The translations under genes and the position numbers were made by a program. The notes beneath the pieces were generated by a model. That model did no database searches and had not been told where the DNA came from. It saw nothing but the letters and a program-made list of their open reading frames with translations. Source: Bacteroidales bacterium (lineage in GTDB: Bacteria > Bacteroidota > Bacteroidia > Bacteroidales > UBA7960). Taken from it: DNA of 63,503 nucleotides. The stretch lies in the NCBI GenBank assembly GCA_007118495.1, contig SKRM01000019.1:1-63503 (forward strand), given 5' to 3'. Shown here in pieces: positions 32,517 to 41,263 of the stretch (position 1 is the first letter of the stretch; each line of letters starts with the position of its first letter).

Positions 32517-33587
32517 ATGGATTTTTCCTACCGCTTACTTTCATGGTATCATAAAAACGGCCGCAGCCTCCCATGGCGTGACACTGAAGATGCTTATCAC
32601 ATTTGGGTTTCAGAGATAATACTGCAACAAACACGTGTAGATCAGGGGATCCATTATTATTATCGCTTCATTGATGCTTTTCCTGATGTTTATTCTCTGT
32701 CTGCGGCAACTGAAGATCAAGTTTTGAGATTATGGCAGGGGTTGGGGTATTATTCCAGGGCCAGAAACCTCCATAAGGCGGCCAGAGAAATTGCAGGCAA
32801 GCATGGCGGGATATTACCAGGTAACAGCAAAGATCTTGAAAAGCTTAGTGGAATTGGCCCTTATACTGCTGCAGCAATTGCCTCCATGGCCTTTAAAGAA
32901 GTTGTACCAGCACTTGACAGCAATGTATACCGTGTCCTGTCACGTTTATTCGCCGTTAGTGAAGCCATAGATACCGTGAAGGGGAGAAAAATATTCAATG
33001 ACCTTTCACGCGATTTAATTTCTCACGACGATCCTGGTGGATTTAATCAGGCTATGATGGATTTTGGATCATTGGTTTGCAAACCGGCCAATCCTGATTG
33101 TATGTCATGTATTTTTCGTCTCGAATGCCTGGCTTATAAGCGAAATGCTATTTCACGCTTTCCGGTGCGCCATCCCAAAAAGGTGCCTGTAAAAAGGTAT
33201 TTTGTGTACGCAGTGCTGGAAGAAGTTTCTGAAACAGGGGAGCAATATTTTTTTGTACAAAAGCGCACCAGGCAGGATATCTGGAAGCATATGCATGAGT
33301 TTCCCCTGCTTGAGAAAAAGGAGAATCCGATTGAAAACACCGAAGCCATAGAGGCATGGCTGACCTCTTTATGTGGAAATAAAAAAGCCTATACGATATG
33401 CGGCTCGCCGCTGTACCTGAAGCACCAACTCACCCACCAGACTATTCACGCATATTTCATCCGCGTGAGAATACATGCGGTTTCAGGCAAAAAATTACAG
33501 GAAAGTTATATGAGAACAACAGCAGAAACGTTCGATAAGCTGGCCAAACCCAGGCTTATCGAACGTTTCCTTGATTGCTGTTTTTAA
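32517..33587 (+). CDS. mutY: A/G-specific adenine DNA glycosylase
   Basis: The 356-residue protein removes adenine opposite 8-oxoguanine. Seen: LPWRDTEDAYHIWVSEIILQQTRVDQG (catalytic Glu in SEI region), LSGIGPYTAAAIASMAF (helix-hairpin-helix), PALDSNVYRVLSR with the catalytic Asp, and the iron-sulfur cluster ligands C-x6-C-x2-C-x5-C in CKPANPDCMSCIFRLEC. A NUDIX-like C-terminal 8-oxoG recognition domain follows (VQKRTRQDIWKHMHEFPLLE). It ends overlapping the convergent lipoprotein gene by 4 nt. In other Bacteroidota I know, ssb usually follows mutY; here five genes intervene. Confidence 0.96.
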   Translation: MDFSYRLLSWYHKNGRSLPWRDTEDAYHIWVSEIILQQTRVDQGIHYYYRFIDAFPDVYSLSAATEDQVLRLWQGLGYYSRARNLHKAAREIAGKHGGILPGNSKDLEKLSGIGPYTAAAIASMAFKEVVPALDSNVYRVLSRLFAVSEAIDTVKGRKIFNDLSRDLISHDDPGGFNQAMMDFGSLVCKPANPDCMSCIFRLECLAYKRNAISRFPVRHPKKVPVKRYFVYAVLEEVSETGEQYFFVQKRTRQDIWKHMHEFPLLEKKENPIENTEAIEAWLTSLCGNKKAYTICGSPLYLKHQLTHQTIHAYFIRVRIHAVSGKKLQESYMRTTAETFDKLAKPRLIERFLDCCF

Positions 33588-34636
33588 AGTTCTATATCAA
33601 ATAAGTCTGCAAGAAAGTCGTAAGTTCCGTCCGCATACACTACGGCAAGTTCGGGATAATTACCCCAGCCGGGATCATTGTACATCCTGTACTCAAGCAT
33701 GCCGATTTTCATATTCTTCGCCGACTGTCTCACTTCAATATCCATATTGTCGTTCATGCAGTCGATGTTTTCGTTACAGTTATCCATGGCCAGTACCTCC
33801 ATAGAACCTGTGAAAAGCAGGGGTGTAATCTGTATGCTGCCGTTTACGCTTTCAAGGTCATCTCCGCTTTGGGTATAGGTTAGTGTGAGATTATTCTGCA
33901 TAAGCGTTTTTGAGCCCTCCTTCAAGGATGCTGTTGCAATATAACTTCCGTTGCTTCCGGTGTAGTTTACATTAAACATATAAGGTGACATTTGCAAATC
34001 CAAAGCCACACTTACGGGAAGCCCCTCCTGGTTATAATTTGCCTGAAATGAAAGGTTCATCACTTGCTGCTGGTTGATTCTAAGTATGATGTTTGCGCTT
34101 ACCGGGAGCATTTCAGTGTATCCGTCAACCGGTACTTCGATGATTACCAGGTCTTGCAACCTGAGAGAAGCGTTGTTTTGTCCGGCTGAAAGTGCTTCAT
34201 AGTTGGCAGGAAAGATAAACTCAATGTAGTTAACGTTGTCGTCGATCAGGTCAAACTGCCCTGTGTTAAAGTTGAACTGAAACACACCTCCACCCATTTG
34301 CTTGCTGTAAGTCAAAGTTCCCAATGTACTGACCAATTCACTTGCCATTCCAAAACCCGGGATATAGGTTTTACCTTTTTTAGTGAATAAGGCATTGGTT
34401 GATGCCATGGGCTCAAATTCCACATCCATCAGACCCATGAAAAAGACCATTGTCTCCATGGCCGGGGTTTGCATCATCATACCCATATTGTACATGATTT
34501 CCTCTCCGGCCTGAATAAGTTCAGCCCTGGCCTCGTCGGCAGTAAATGTTCCACCATTGTCTTCACATCCGGTAAACAGGGTGCCGGCAGCAAAGAACAC
34601 CAGACTGAGAATGATTAGGTTTAGCTTACGTTTCAT
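33584..34636 (-). CDS. Lipoprotein of unknown function
   Basis: The 350-residue protein starts with a lipoprotein signal (MKRKLNLIILSLVFFAAG, lipobox LFTGC, Cys24). The mature part has alternating hydrophobic/polar beta segments, for example NGSYIATASLKEGSKTL and MNLSFQANYNQEGLP, and a Met-rich stretch (MMMQTPAMETMVFFMG). I recognise no family. It shares strand with the barrel/permease genes upstream but has a 113-bp gap and is likely transcribed separately; a -7-like TAACTTTC is present at 34682-34689 (one mismatch). Confidence 0.8.
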   Translation of the reverse strand: MKRKLNLIILSLVFFAAGTLFTGCEDNGGTFTADEARAELIQAGEEIMYNMGMMMQTPAMETMVFFMGLMDVEFEPMASTNALFTKKGKTYIPGFGMASELVSTLGTLTYSKQMGGGVFQFNFNTGQFDLIDDNVNYIEFIFPANYEALSAGQNNASLRLQDLVIIEVPVDGYTEMLPVSANIILRINQQQVMNLSFQANYNQEGLPVSVALDLQMSPYMFNVNYTGSNGSYIATASLKEGSKTLMQNNLTLTYTQSGDDLESVNGSIQITPLLFTGSMEVLAMDNCNENIDCMNDNMDIEVRQSAKNMKIGMLEYRMYNDPGWGNYPELAVVYADGTYDFLADLFDIEL

Positions 34637-34749
34637 GTTTTTATCCGCTTAATGACATTAGATATTTAGATTATTTGTTCGAAAGTTAGTGAATTTAAAA
34701 AAGTCATACGCATATTTATTCTCAAATTGTAAAAAAGTATTGAGAAACA

Positions 34750-35904
34750 TCAATAATCATAAAGTAGGCTGACACTAATTATGTTGGCAGAATAATTTAT
34801 TTTTTCTAATTCGAAATTACTCAGTCGAAAAGATGCTGACAACTTAAGGTTGTTTGATTTACTCCAGTTGATAGACGGGTACACTATCAGCGCGTGGTAG
34901 TCGTGAAAATAGAATGATGAAAAAGCAATGCTGGTTTGCCCTGTCAATGGATAAAGCAAATTTATTGTAGCGCTCCATTCACTGATTGAAAGTTTTTTTG
35001 GGGATGCTGTAGTGGAGTATAGATTAGAAAAAAGTCTGGATGAACTATAGTCATGTAGTTGATTGTAGAGTATTTCGCCCTGGCAAATAAATTTGCTGGC
35101 AAAAAGAAAGTCCACACCAAAGCTGGCCATCAGAGTCTGTTTATTATCACTATTACCAAGTGGCAGATACCAGCCCAACTCAGACCGCATGCCAAGTCCC
35201 CTGATATTTGCTGTGAGTCCGGCACCAAACATCCAGTCTTTTTGTTCAACCAGCCCTGTTTGCCACTGCCACTCAATACCACTGTGATTGAATCTGCCCA
35301 TGACGGCTGCTGTTGCTTCGCCATGACCATTGAGTTTGGCAGCGAATTCCATGACAGACTCCGGTCCTGTGTACCAAATAATGCGGGCAGCGTCGCTGCC
35401 CAGCATGACAGGTCTGTCAGCATCGAGAAGTGAATGTGTGTTGAAAATGTCATTCACATTCCAGATCAGGGTCTGACCCCAGTGAATGAGCTGCCTGCCA
35501 AGTTTGAATTCGAAATCTCCCGTGTAATAGTATATATATGCCCGGTCTATCCGTGACAATATCAGTGAACCGGGCTGATCACTCCAGGTATGTGTCAGGT
35601 TTAGCCAGTCATAGCGGTTATACCTTAAGAAAGAGTAGCCGGGGTATTTTTCAACAAAATTACCGGCATAGGCTCTTGTGAATAAGTTGAAGCGAATGCC
35701 CCAATTGCCGGAATGGCTGAAGTCAAAACCTGTTTTCAGCCTGGAAAGAAAAAGAAAAGATTGGGTGTCAGTATAGCTTTCGCTGATGCCAAAAAGGCTT
35801 ACCTCACCAGAACCGTGAAAAATCAAGTTCCGCTCACGGGCATGAAGACCATCACATATCTGCACGAGACAAAATATAATGGCTATAGTACTGATCGATC
35901 TCAT
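34750..35904 (-). CDS. Predicted outer-membrane beta-barrel protein of the permease cluster
   Basis: The 384-residue protein has a signal peptide (MRSISTIAIIFCLVQICDG). The rest is a series of amphipathic beta strands with aromatic girdles, e.g. FSHSGNWGIRFNLFTRAYAG, EFKLGRQLIHWGQTLIW and INLLYPLTGQTSIAFSSFYF, and ends in an aromatic-terminated strand SVSLLYDY. The GRQxIHWGQ element resembles DUF1302/Wzi-like porins. It starts 3 nt after the permease stop, so it is in one operon with two ABC permeases and a LolA-like protein and may form the outer-membrane end of the same route. Specific function unknown. Confidence 0.78.
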   Translation of the reverse strand: MRSISTIAIIFCLVQICDGLHARERNLIFHGSGEVSLFGISESYTDTQSFLFLSRLKTGFDFSHSGNWGIRFNLFTRAYAGNFVEKYPGYSFLRYNRYDWLNLTHTWSDQPGSLILSRIDRAYIYYYTGDFEFKLGRQLIHWGQTLIWNVNDIFNTHSLLDADRPVMLGSDAARIIWYTGPESVMEFAAKLNGHGEATAAVMGRFNHSGIEWQWQTGLVEQKDWMFGAGLTANIRGLGMRSELGWYLPLGNSDNKQTLMASFGVDFLFASKFICQGEILYNQLHDYSSSRLFSNLYSTTASPKKLSISEWSATINLLYPLTGQTSIAFSSFYFHDYHALIVYPSINWSKSNNLKLSASFRLSNFELEKINYSANIISVSLLYDY

Positions 35905-35907
35905 GTG

Positions 35908-37152
35908 TCAGCCCATTTGTCTGTATATGGATGTAATTTGCTGCTTCAACATCATCCTTGCCGGCCAGATAGAAGCCAATATGGCTGTGAGCGTAACCAT
36001 GATGGCAAACCTGAAAAACTCCACCATTGAAAAACCAGGATAAACCACGGTAACCATGGTGCCAGCCTGGCGGTATTCTCTGCTTTGCTGGTATCCACCC
36101 TCGAGCAGTGGAGTCAGATCAATCCCTGTTATGGATGTCCATCGCAATATAAACCAGCTTATCAACATGGCAATGGCCGCCCCAAGAAGCGTGATAAACA
36201 TGGTCTCAATGGCTATCATAGAGAGCAGGCTGGAGTTTTTCATGCCAATGGCACGTAGCATGGCTGTTTCACGTGATCTTTCCCTGACAGCCATCAGCAT
36301 TGTGTTAACCACCCCCATACTTAATGCAAAAAGTATAATGCCGGCAATGAATGTATTTACTAATCCGGTGTAATCGTGAAAGAAAGCGACTTCGGGACGC
36401 ATTGTTTTCCAGCTGATCACGGAATATCCAGGCAATTCGTGGCTTATTTTTAATGCCATCTGTGTCGCTTCGCCCGGACCGCCGGTCAGTTGTATGCCTA
36501 TTTCGTCGCACTGGCCTTTTTCCATGTTTTTCAATAATACCAACTGATCATGAAGCACGAACACATTTCTTCGCTCAAAAGCGCTATGTTCAGATGAATA
36601 TATTCCTGTTACCTGAAACACAGTACTGAGTATTTCTCCTCCAGGGTTTTGGAATGTGGCCACAAGGCGGGCATTCACAGAAACACCAAGGTCTTTGGCC
36701 AGTGCAGCACCGATCAGAACAGGCTGGAATATGTCTTCTTCAAAGTAACTTCCCTTTGTGATTAACTGTTTAAGATTACTGACAGCTGTTTCGTCATCCG
36801 GAAAAATACCTGTGAGGCGCACATTGGAAGCAGCCGCAGACGATGACATTACGGCATCAACTGAGGTTCTTATCAGAATTTGTGAAATGCCGGCGATATT
36901 TTCAAGTTGCCGGGTAAGTTGGCGGGCATCTGTGATGATTTGTTGACGCCCTGAATGCAGCTGTTCTTCAGGTTTGATTGTTAAGTGTGTATTTTCAATC
37001 CATAGTGCATGATCAACCAGGCGCGCCGAAAAATCACGGGTAAATGAAGCGGCAACCATACCACCTGTAATGCCCGTTATCACAGATAAAAGAACAACCA
37101 GGCTGCGGAGTTTGTTTCTCCACAGATTTCTCCATGCAATTTTTGCTATCAT
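35908..37152 (-). CDS. ABC transporter permease, FtsX/LolCE-type (second of pair)
   Basis: The 414-residue protein has the MacB/LolCE layout: one N-terminal helix (KLRSLVVLLSVITGITGGMVAASF), a large periplasmic domain (about 45-265), and three C-terminal helices (TFIAGIILFALSMGVVNTMLMAV, MFITLLGAAIAMLISWFIL, FAIMVTLTAILASIW). The RERSRETAMLRAIGMK coupling segment is the typical FtsX-domain interface with an ATPase. Its start overlaps the other permease stop by 4 nt (37149-37152). No ATP-binding protein is encoded next to it. Confidence 0.9.
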   Translation of the reverse strand: MIAKIAWRNLWRNKLRSLVVLLSVITGITGGMVAASFTRDFSARLVDHALWIENTHLTIKPEEQLHSGRQQIITDARQLTRQLENIAGISQILIRTSVDAVMSSSAAASNVRLTGIFPDDETAVSNLKQLITKGSYFEEDIFQPVLIGAALAKDLGVSVNARLVATFQNPGGEILSTVFQVTGIYSSEHSAFERRNVFVLHDQLVLLKNMEKGQCDEIGIQLTGGPGEATQMALKISHELPGYSVISWKTMRPEVAFFHDYTGLVNTFIAGIILFALSMGVVNTMLMAVRERSRETAMLRAIGMKNSSLLSMIAIETMFITLLGAAIAMLISWFILRWTSITGIDLTPLLEGGYQQSREYRQAGTMVTVVYPGFSMVEFFRFAIMVTLTAILASIWPARMMLKQQITSIYRQMG

Positions 37153-38366
37153 AGTTTATTTGAATTGGCCGCCCTTATCCATTTTAAACGGATTACCATC
37201 CCCAATGAAAGACCTGACAATATGAGGGTCAACGAAAATACCATCAGGATGTTGGTTAGAAAAACAGAAAAGTGGTTGCTCATTACCAAAAGGGGTTCAA
37301 CATTAAACTGCTCCATGGCGAGCGCCAGCTCACCAGTGAGCCTTATGGGTTTATGGTAAAAAAAACTGACAACAGGCAAAACAGTAAATATGCCTGCCAA
37401 AATTCCAAACCCTGCAACCATAAGCATTTCGAGAAGGAGCATTACGGCAAGTTTGCTTCTTTTCAAACCCATGGCCATCAGCATTCCGCACTCATGCCTG
37501 CGCTCATGATAGGTGAGTAAAATGGCTCCAAGAATGCCAAAACCCAGAATGATATAAAGAATCCCTTTAAACACCATGGTCCCAGCCCTTCTGAACTTGA
37601 ATGCTGAAAGCCTGCCTGAAAGGATATCTTTCCATGTTGTGATTTCAAAACCTGAGTTTACAAGTATGCTGTAAAGGTCCTTTTGTGCCTCATCGGCCAT
37701 TTCCCGGTCATGCATTGTAACCAATATGGAAGTGGCCCCGCCAGGGATGCCCGCAAAATCACCTACAAGTTCGATGGGCGCCAGTATGATGCGTTCATTG
37801 ATGTCTTTTATCGGGACATCGAAAATGTTCGACACTAGAAAAATGTCAGCAGCTATCCTCCCATAATATGACTGTCCGATCAGAACAACAGAGTCGCCCA
37901 GAGACAAACCCAGCTTTTCTGCCAGGCCTTTTCCCATTGAAACTTTGCGCCCTGCAAGAATGTGATCTTCAGATGGTAAAAGCTTTTTCAGGTGCTGGTT
38001 GGCTGCTTTATCAATTCCCACCAGCATTCCAGGCATGCTCTGATCTCCCTGCGACGCAAGTACAAGCATTTCCATACGCCTTGAAATGGTTGATACACCC
38101 CTGAATGAGAGTAAGATTGACCCAAGTTCATGGGTATGTGCAATGGCATGGTCAATATTTCGTTTCTGAAGATATCCTTCACGGTGTACCTCAAGATGTG
38201 CCGTATATAAGTTTATTTCATTGTCTATAAGATAATCAGTAACCCCCTTATTGAGTGATTCAAGCATAACCGCAAAAAACAATGCCGTTACAACTGTGGC
38301 AGCAGTTATGATACTTCGGCGGCTATTGCGCCAGCTATTTCTCCAGGCAAGCTTCAGTAATAGCAT
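37149..38366 (-). CDS. ABC transporter permease, FtsX/LolCE-type (first of pair)
   Basis: The 405-residue protein shows the same architecture as its neighbour: N-terminal WRNSWRNSRRSIITAATVVTAL helix, periplasmic domain, then ILYIILGFGILGAILLTYHERRHECGMLMAMGLKR (coupling helix) and two more helices. YLIDNEINLYTAHLEVHREGYLQ fits the LolC/E-type ABC permease family. The two permeases are probably a heterodimer analogous to LolC/LolE, which extract lipoproteins from the inner membrane, but the cluster lacks LolD; the ATPase must come from elsewhere or be unneeded. 24 nt downstream of the LolA-like gene. Confidence 0.9.
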   Translation of the reverse strand: MLLLKLAWRNSWRNSRRSIITAATVVTALFFAVMLESLNKGVTDYLIDNEINLYTAHLEVHREGYLQKRNIDHAIAHTHELGSILLSFRGVSTISRRMEMLVLASQGDQSMPGMLVGIDKAANQHLKKLLPSEDHILAGRKVSMGKGLAEKLGLSLGDSVVLIGQSYYGRIAADIFLVSNIFDVPIKDINERIILAPIELVGDFAGIPGGATSILVTMHDREMADEAQKDLYSILVNSGFEITTWKDILSGRLSAFKFRRAGTMVFKGILYIILGFGILGAILLTYHERRHECGMLMAMGLKRSKLAVMLLLEMLMVAGFGILAGIFTVLPVVSFFYHKPIRLTGELALAMEQFNVEPLLVMSNHFSVFLTNILMVFSLTLILSGLSLGMVIRLKWIRAANSNKL

Positions 38367-38390
38367 ATTATAGATTTGACCTGGCGCTCA

Positions 38391-39149
38391 TTATCTGAGA
38401 CGCCTCATGTTTTGAAGGGAGAAAAAACCAGGCTCTAGTATGGGGTTAAATTGATAGGTTTCAATCTCAATGATGGTTTTGCTTCCGGATTTGTTCATGG
38501 GTGTCATTTCCATTCTTGAAGGCATTCGCCTGTCTCCGAATTTTTGGAATCCTGAGGCTTGAAGTAGTTGGGCCATCTGCCCGCTGTGGTCATAATATCC
38601 GAGTTGCAACTGGTCAAAATGATCAACATCAATCCACATTCTGATACTTTCCCATACAACAGGGGCTGTCTGGTTGGGCCTGAGTTCAAGAACATGACAG
38701 TAGATTCCGTTCAGGGTATCACTGCCCAGGTCAAAGTGGGCATAATCATTTGCCATTGAACTGTTTCTGATCAATTCATTCAAGCTGAAGTCTGATCCCA
38801 TCCAGGGTTGCGACAGCAGTGCTGCAGACATTTTGATGGTTTTGTCAATGGATGGAATCCAGTGCCACAGATCATCTCCCCGTTTCAGGAATGCTTGTCC
38901 CCTTTCACGGGGGGGGTCAGTTATAAGTACCAGTGCATATTCTTCGGTGTTTGTCCAGACCTTGAAACGCATATCGCTCTCCCATCCGGGGCGTATAACC
39001 TTCATGGTAAACTCAGCATATATGGCGTCTACATCGAATCTTTCAACGGCCCTGCGCATGATTTGCCGTGCAGCCTCATCACCGGCATTATCTTCAGGAT
39101 GGAATAAAAGTAAATTAAACAGAAACAACAGACACAACCCGACACGCAT
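38391..39149 (-). CDS. LolA-like outer membrane lipoprotein-sorting family protein
   Basis: The 252-residue exported protein has a signal peptide (MRVGLCLLFLFNLLLFHP) and the LolA_like signature AEFTMKVIRPGWESDMRFKVWT, DPPRERGQAFLKRGDDLWHWIPS and WMGSDFSLNELIRNS. The fold is an incomplete beta-barrel that carries hydrophobic cargo through the periplasm; in many clusters such proteins accompany MMPL or ABC permeases and a barrel, suggesting lipid export rather than classical lipoprotein sorting. It is the first gene of this reverse-strand operon, divergent from ssb; a promoter-like TACCTTTA (39192-39199) lies 43 nt upstream. Confidence 0.85.
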   Translation of the reverse strand: MRVGLCLLFLFNLLLFHPEDNAGDEAARQIMRRAVERFDVDAIYAEFTMKVIRPGWESDMRFKVWTNTEEYALVLITDPPRERGQAFLKRGDDLWHWIPSIDKTIKMSAALLSQPWMGSDFSLNELIRNSSMANDYAHFDLGSDTLNGIYCHVLELRPNQTAPVVWESIRMWIDVDHFDQLQLGYYDHSGQMAQLLQASGFQKFGDRRMPSRMEMTPMNKSGSKTIIEIETYQFNPILEPGFFSLQNMRRLR

Positions 39150-39291
39150 GGCTGAAACAAATTAAACCCAGGTGACAGCCCCGGGCAGCGATAAAGGTAT
39201 GAAAATATTTTTCTGCCAGCATGTGAATTTTGCAGCTTTTTAACTCTTCGGGTTCACATGATATGCAGATTCCAAAGGCCAATGTAAACGC

Positions 39292-39358
39292 TTTACTGGT
39301 TTTTTTTGCCGCTTGCCATCAACAGGCTTTGACCTGGAGTTTAAAACCAGTAAATTCG
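39292..39358 (+). promoter_or_regulatory. ssb promoter flanked by a 12-bp inverted repeat
   Basis: TTTG (39328-39331), 19 bp, then TAAATTCG (39351-39358, one mismatch from TAnnTTTG), 41 nt before the ssb ATG. A perfect 12-bp inverted repeat TTTACTGGTTTT (39292-39303) / AAAACCAGTAAA (39343-39354) brackets the -33 and overlaps the -7 box, a layout consistent with an operator. The rest of the 39150-39398 gap shows no gene. Confidence 0.5.
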
Positions 39359-39398
39359 CTTAACAAATCAATTATTTATTCACAGAAAAACGCATGTT

Positions 39399-39824
39399 AT
39401 GGCTGGTGTAAACAAAGTAATACTACTGGGAAACCTGGGTAAGGATCCTGACATACAAACACTTGAAAGTGGGGTAAAGGTGGCCCGGTTCCCTCTTGCT
39501 ACCAATGAATTCTATAAAGGGAAAGACGGTGAAATGGTTGAGAAGACAGAGTGGCACCAGGTTGTTCTCTGGAGAAACAGGGCCGAACTGGCTGAAAAAT
39601 ATCTGACCAAGGGTAGTCAGGTTTATGTTGAGGGCAAGTTGCAGACACGTCAATGGGAAGACAAGGATGGGAATAAGAGGTATACCACAGAAATTGTGGG
39701 GGATGTGCTTAATTTTGTTGGCGGAAAACCCGACCAAAGCCAAACCGGATCAGCAGCTGGTGGAGGCGCAAATGATACAACTGCCCCTGATCTCCCTTCA
39801 GAAGAAGATGATCTGCCTTTCTGA
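39399..39824 (+). CDS. ssb: Single-stranded DNA-binding protein
   Basis: The 141-residue protein has the OB fold (MAGVNKVILLGNLGKDPDIQ, WHQVVLWRNRAELAEKYLTKGSQVYVEGKLQTRQW), a flexible G/A/Q-rich linker and the conserved acidic C-terminal tip DDLPF that recruits repair and replication proteins. It is closed by a terminator. In Bacteroidota mutY usually precedes ssb; here the lipoprotein/barrel/permease block lies between. Confidence 0.97.
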   Translation: MAGVNKVILLGNLGKDPDIQTLESGVKVARFPLATNEFYKGKDGEMVEKTEWHQVVLWRNRAELAEKYLTKGSQVYVEGKLQTRQWEDKDGNKRYTTEIVGDVLNFVGGKPDQSQTGSAAGGGANDTTAPDLPSEEDDLPF

Positions 39825-39848
39825 AACCTGGTTAACCCAACCCATATC

Positions 39849-39883
39849 AGGTGGAATGTCCAAAGGGGATATTCCACCTTTTT
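39849..39883 (+). terminator. Rho-independent terminator of ssb
   Basis: AGGTGGAATGTCC (39849-39861) pairs with GGATATTCCACCT (39867-39879, one G-T wobble, 5-nt loop), followed by TTTTATTTG. Confidence 0.88.
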
Positions 39884-39968
39884 ATTTGTTTTTGGTGTTT
39901 TAAGTGTATATATAGTCGATCTGCGGAAGAACAATGCCTGTTCACATGTGGCCTATGGGATATTTGCA

Positions 39969-39976
39969 TAATTTTG
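39969..39976 (+). promoter_or_regulatory. -7 promoter box TAATTTTG of the DUF418 gene
   Basis: Perfect TAnnTTTG, 36 nt before the ATG at 40013. Confidence 0.5.
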
Positions 39977-40012
39977 CGTGTGAAATTATTTTGTGAACCA
40001 TAAACTGAAACC

Positions 40013-41257
40013 ATGGAAACAAATATGACATTCGGCCCAGTTGAGGGTAAAAACCGTGTCTTTATTTTAGATGTATTAAGGGGACTTGCCTTGCTAGGGA
40101 TCTTGATGGTTAATATGCCCGTATTCAATACCCCTTTCATTTTGGTGATCGGAGAGGGAAGGATGTGGACAGATCCATTGAATAAAACCGCCTTTTGGAT
40201 TCTCGATTACTTTTTTCACGGGAAGTTTTATGCGCTGTTTTCTTTCCTGTTTGGGATGGGTTTCTACTTTTTCCTGAAAAAGGTAGATGAGGCTGGTAAA
40301 ACCATGTTAACCATTTTCAGACGACGCTTGTTTGTTTTATTGATTATAGGAGTTTTGCACGTGGTATTGCTTTGGTATGGCGACATCCTTGTGGTTTATG
40401 CCCTCTTTGGATTTATCCTGACCTGGTTCAGGAATAAATCAGATCGCACGGTGTTGATTTGGGCGGGAGTCTTTTTATTGATCCCTTTGGTATTTACAAC
40501 GCTTATGTTGAGCGTAGTCAATCTGGCAATGAGTAGCCCTGAAGCTGCTTCAAAGCTAGAACAGACATTCAGTGGGCAGCAGGCATATTTTGATCAGTTG
40601 GCTGAAAGGGCCATGGTTGTATACAGCACTGGATCTTTTAGCGAGATTATTTCAATGAGGCTTACAGAGTATTCTTATATCTGGGGCGGAATATTGTCTT
40701 TCTTCCCGTTTGTGCTGGCCATGTTTCTTGTTGGGATGTTGTTTGGACGCCGCGGCTACCTGGCAGATATTAAAGCCAATGAGGGGTTTTTCAGGAAACT
40801 TTTCTGGATCAACCTGCCCCTGGCAATCATGTTTAATTATCTGCTGGCCACCAATGCATCTGTGGCCCAGCATGCATTTCCAAGTGGCGAATTGGTATTG
40901 ATGATGCTTGGTTTTGCCATTGGCGGGCCATCCATGATGTTTGTTTACCTCTCGCTTGTGGTCTTTTGCCTAAACCGGGGGTACCTGCAATGGCTGGCCT
41001 CAAAGATAGCTGGGGCAGGTAGAATGGCTTTAACCAATTACCTTACACAGAGCATTATTTGTACTACAATATATTATGGCTATGGGCTAGGTATGTATGG
41101 CAGGGTGGGCATTGTAAACGGAATGCTGTTAACACTGGCCATTTATATTGTACAGCTCATTTGGAGCCACTACTGGCTTCAGTACTTCCGTTTTGGCCCA
41201 TTTGAATGGGCCTGGAGGTCATTGACATATCGCCGCCTTCAGCCCCTGAAGAAATAG
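40013..41257 (+). CDS. DUF418 family integral membrane protein
   Basis: The 414-residue protein has about nine to ten hydrophobic helices. FILDVLRGLALLGILMVNMPVF is the N-terminal signature of the acyltransferase-3/DUF418 superfamily; the C-terminal AGRMALTNYLTQSIICTTIYYGYGLGMYG, followed by a helix and FGPFEWAWRSLTYRRLQPL, is the DUF418 hallmark. Members are annotated only as putative transport or membrane proteins; function is unknown. Single gene, converging with lpxK; 6 bp separate the two stops. Confidence 0.88.
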   Translation: METNMTFGPVEGKNRVFILDVLRGLALLGILMVNMPVFNTPFILVIGEGRMWTDPLNKTAFWILDYFFHGKFYALFSFLFGMGFYFFLKKVDEAGKTMLTIFRRRLFVLLIIGVLHVVLLWYGDILVVYALFGFILTWFRNKSDRTVLIWAGVFLLIPLVFTTLMLSVVNLAMSSPEAASKLEQTFSGQQAYFDQLAERAMVVYSTGSFSEIISMRLTEYSYIWGGILSFFPFVLAMFLVGMLFGRRGYLADIKANEGFFRKLFWINLPLAIMFNYLLATNASVAQHAFPSGELVLMMLGFAIGGPSMMFVYLSLVVFCLNRGYLQWLASKIAGAGRMALTNYLTQSIICTTIYYGYGLGMYGRVGIVNGMLLTLAIYIVQLIWSHYWLQYFRFGPFEWAWRSLTYRRLQPLKK

Positions 41258-41263
41258 CTTATG

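Noticed and set aside
33584-39149. Mobile element carrying the lipoprotein/permease block
   Set aside because: No integrase, transposase, tRNA target or flanking repeat is visible, so I call it only a possible insertion between mutY and ssb.
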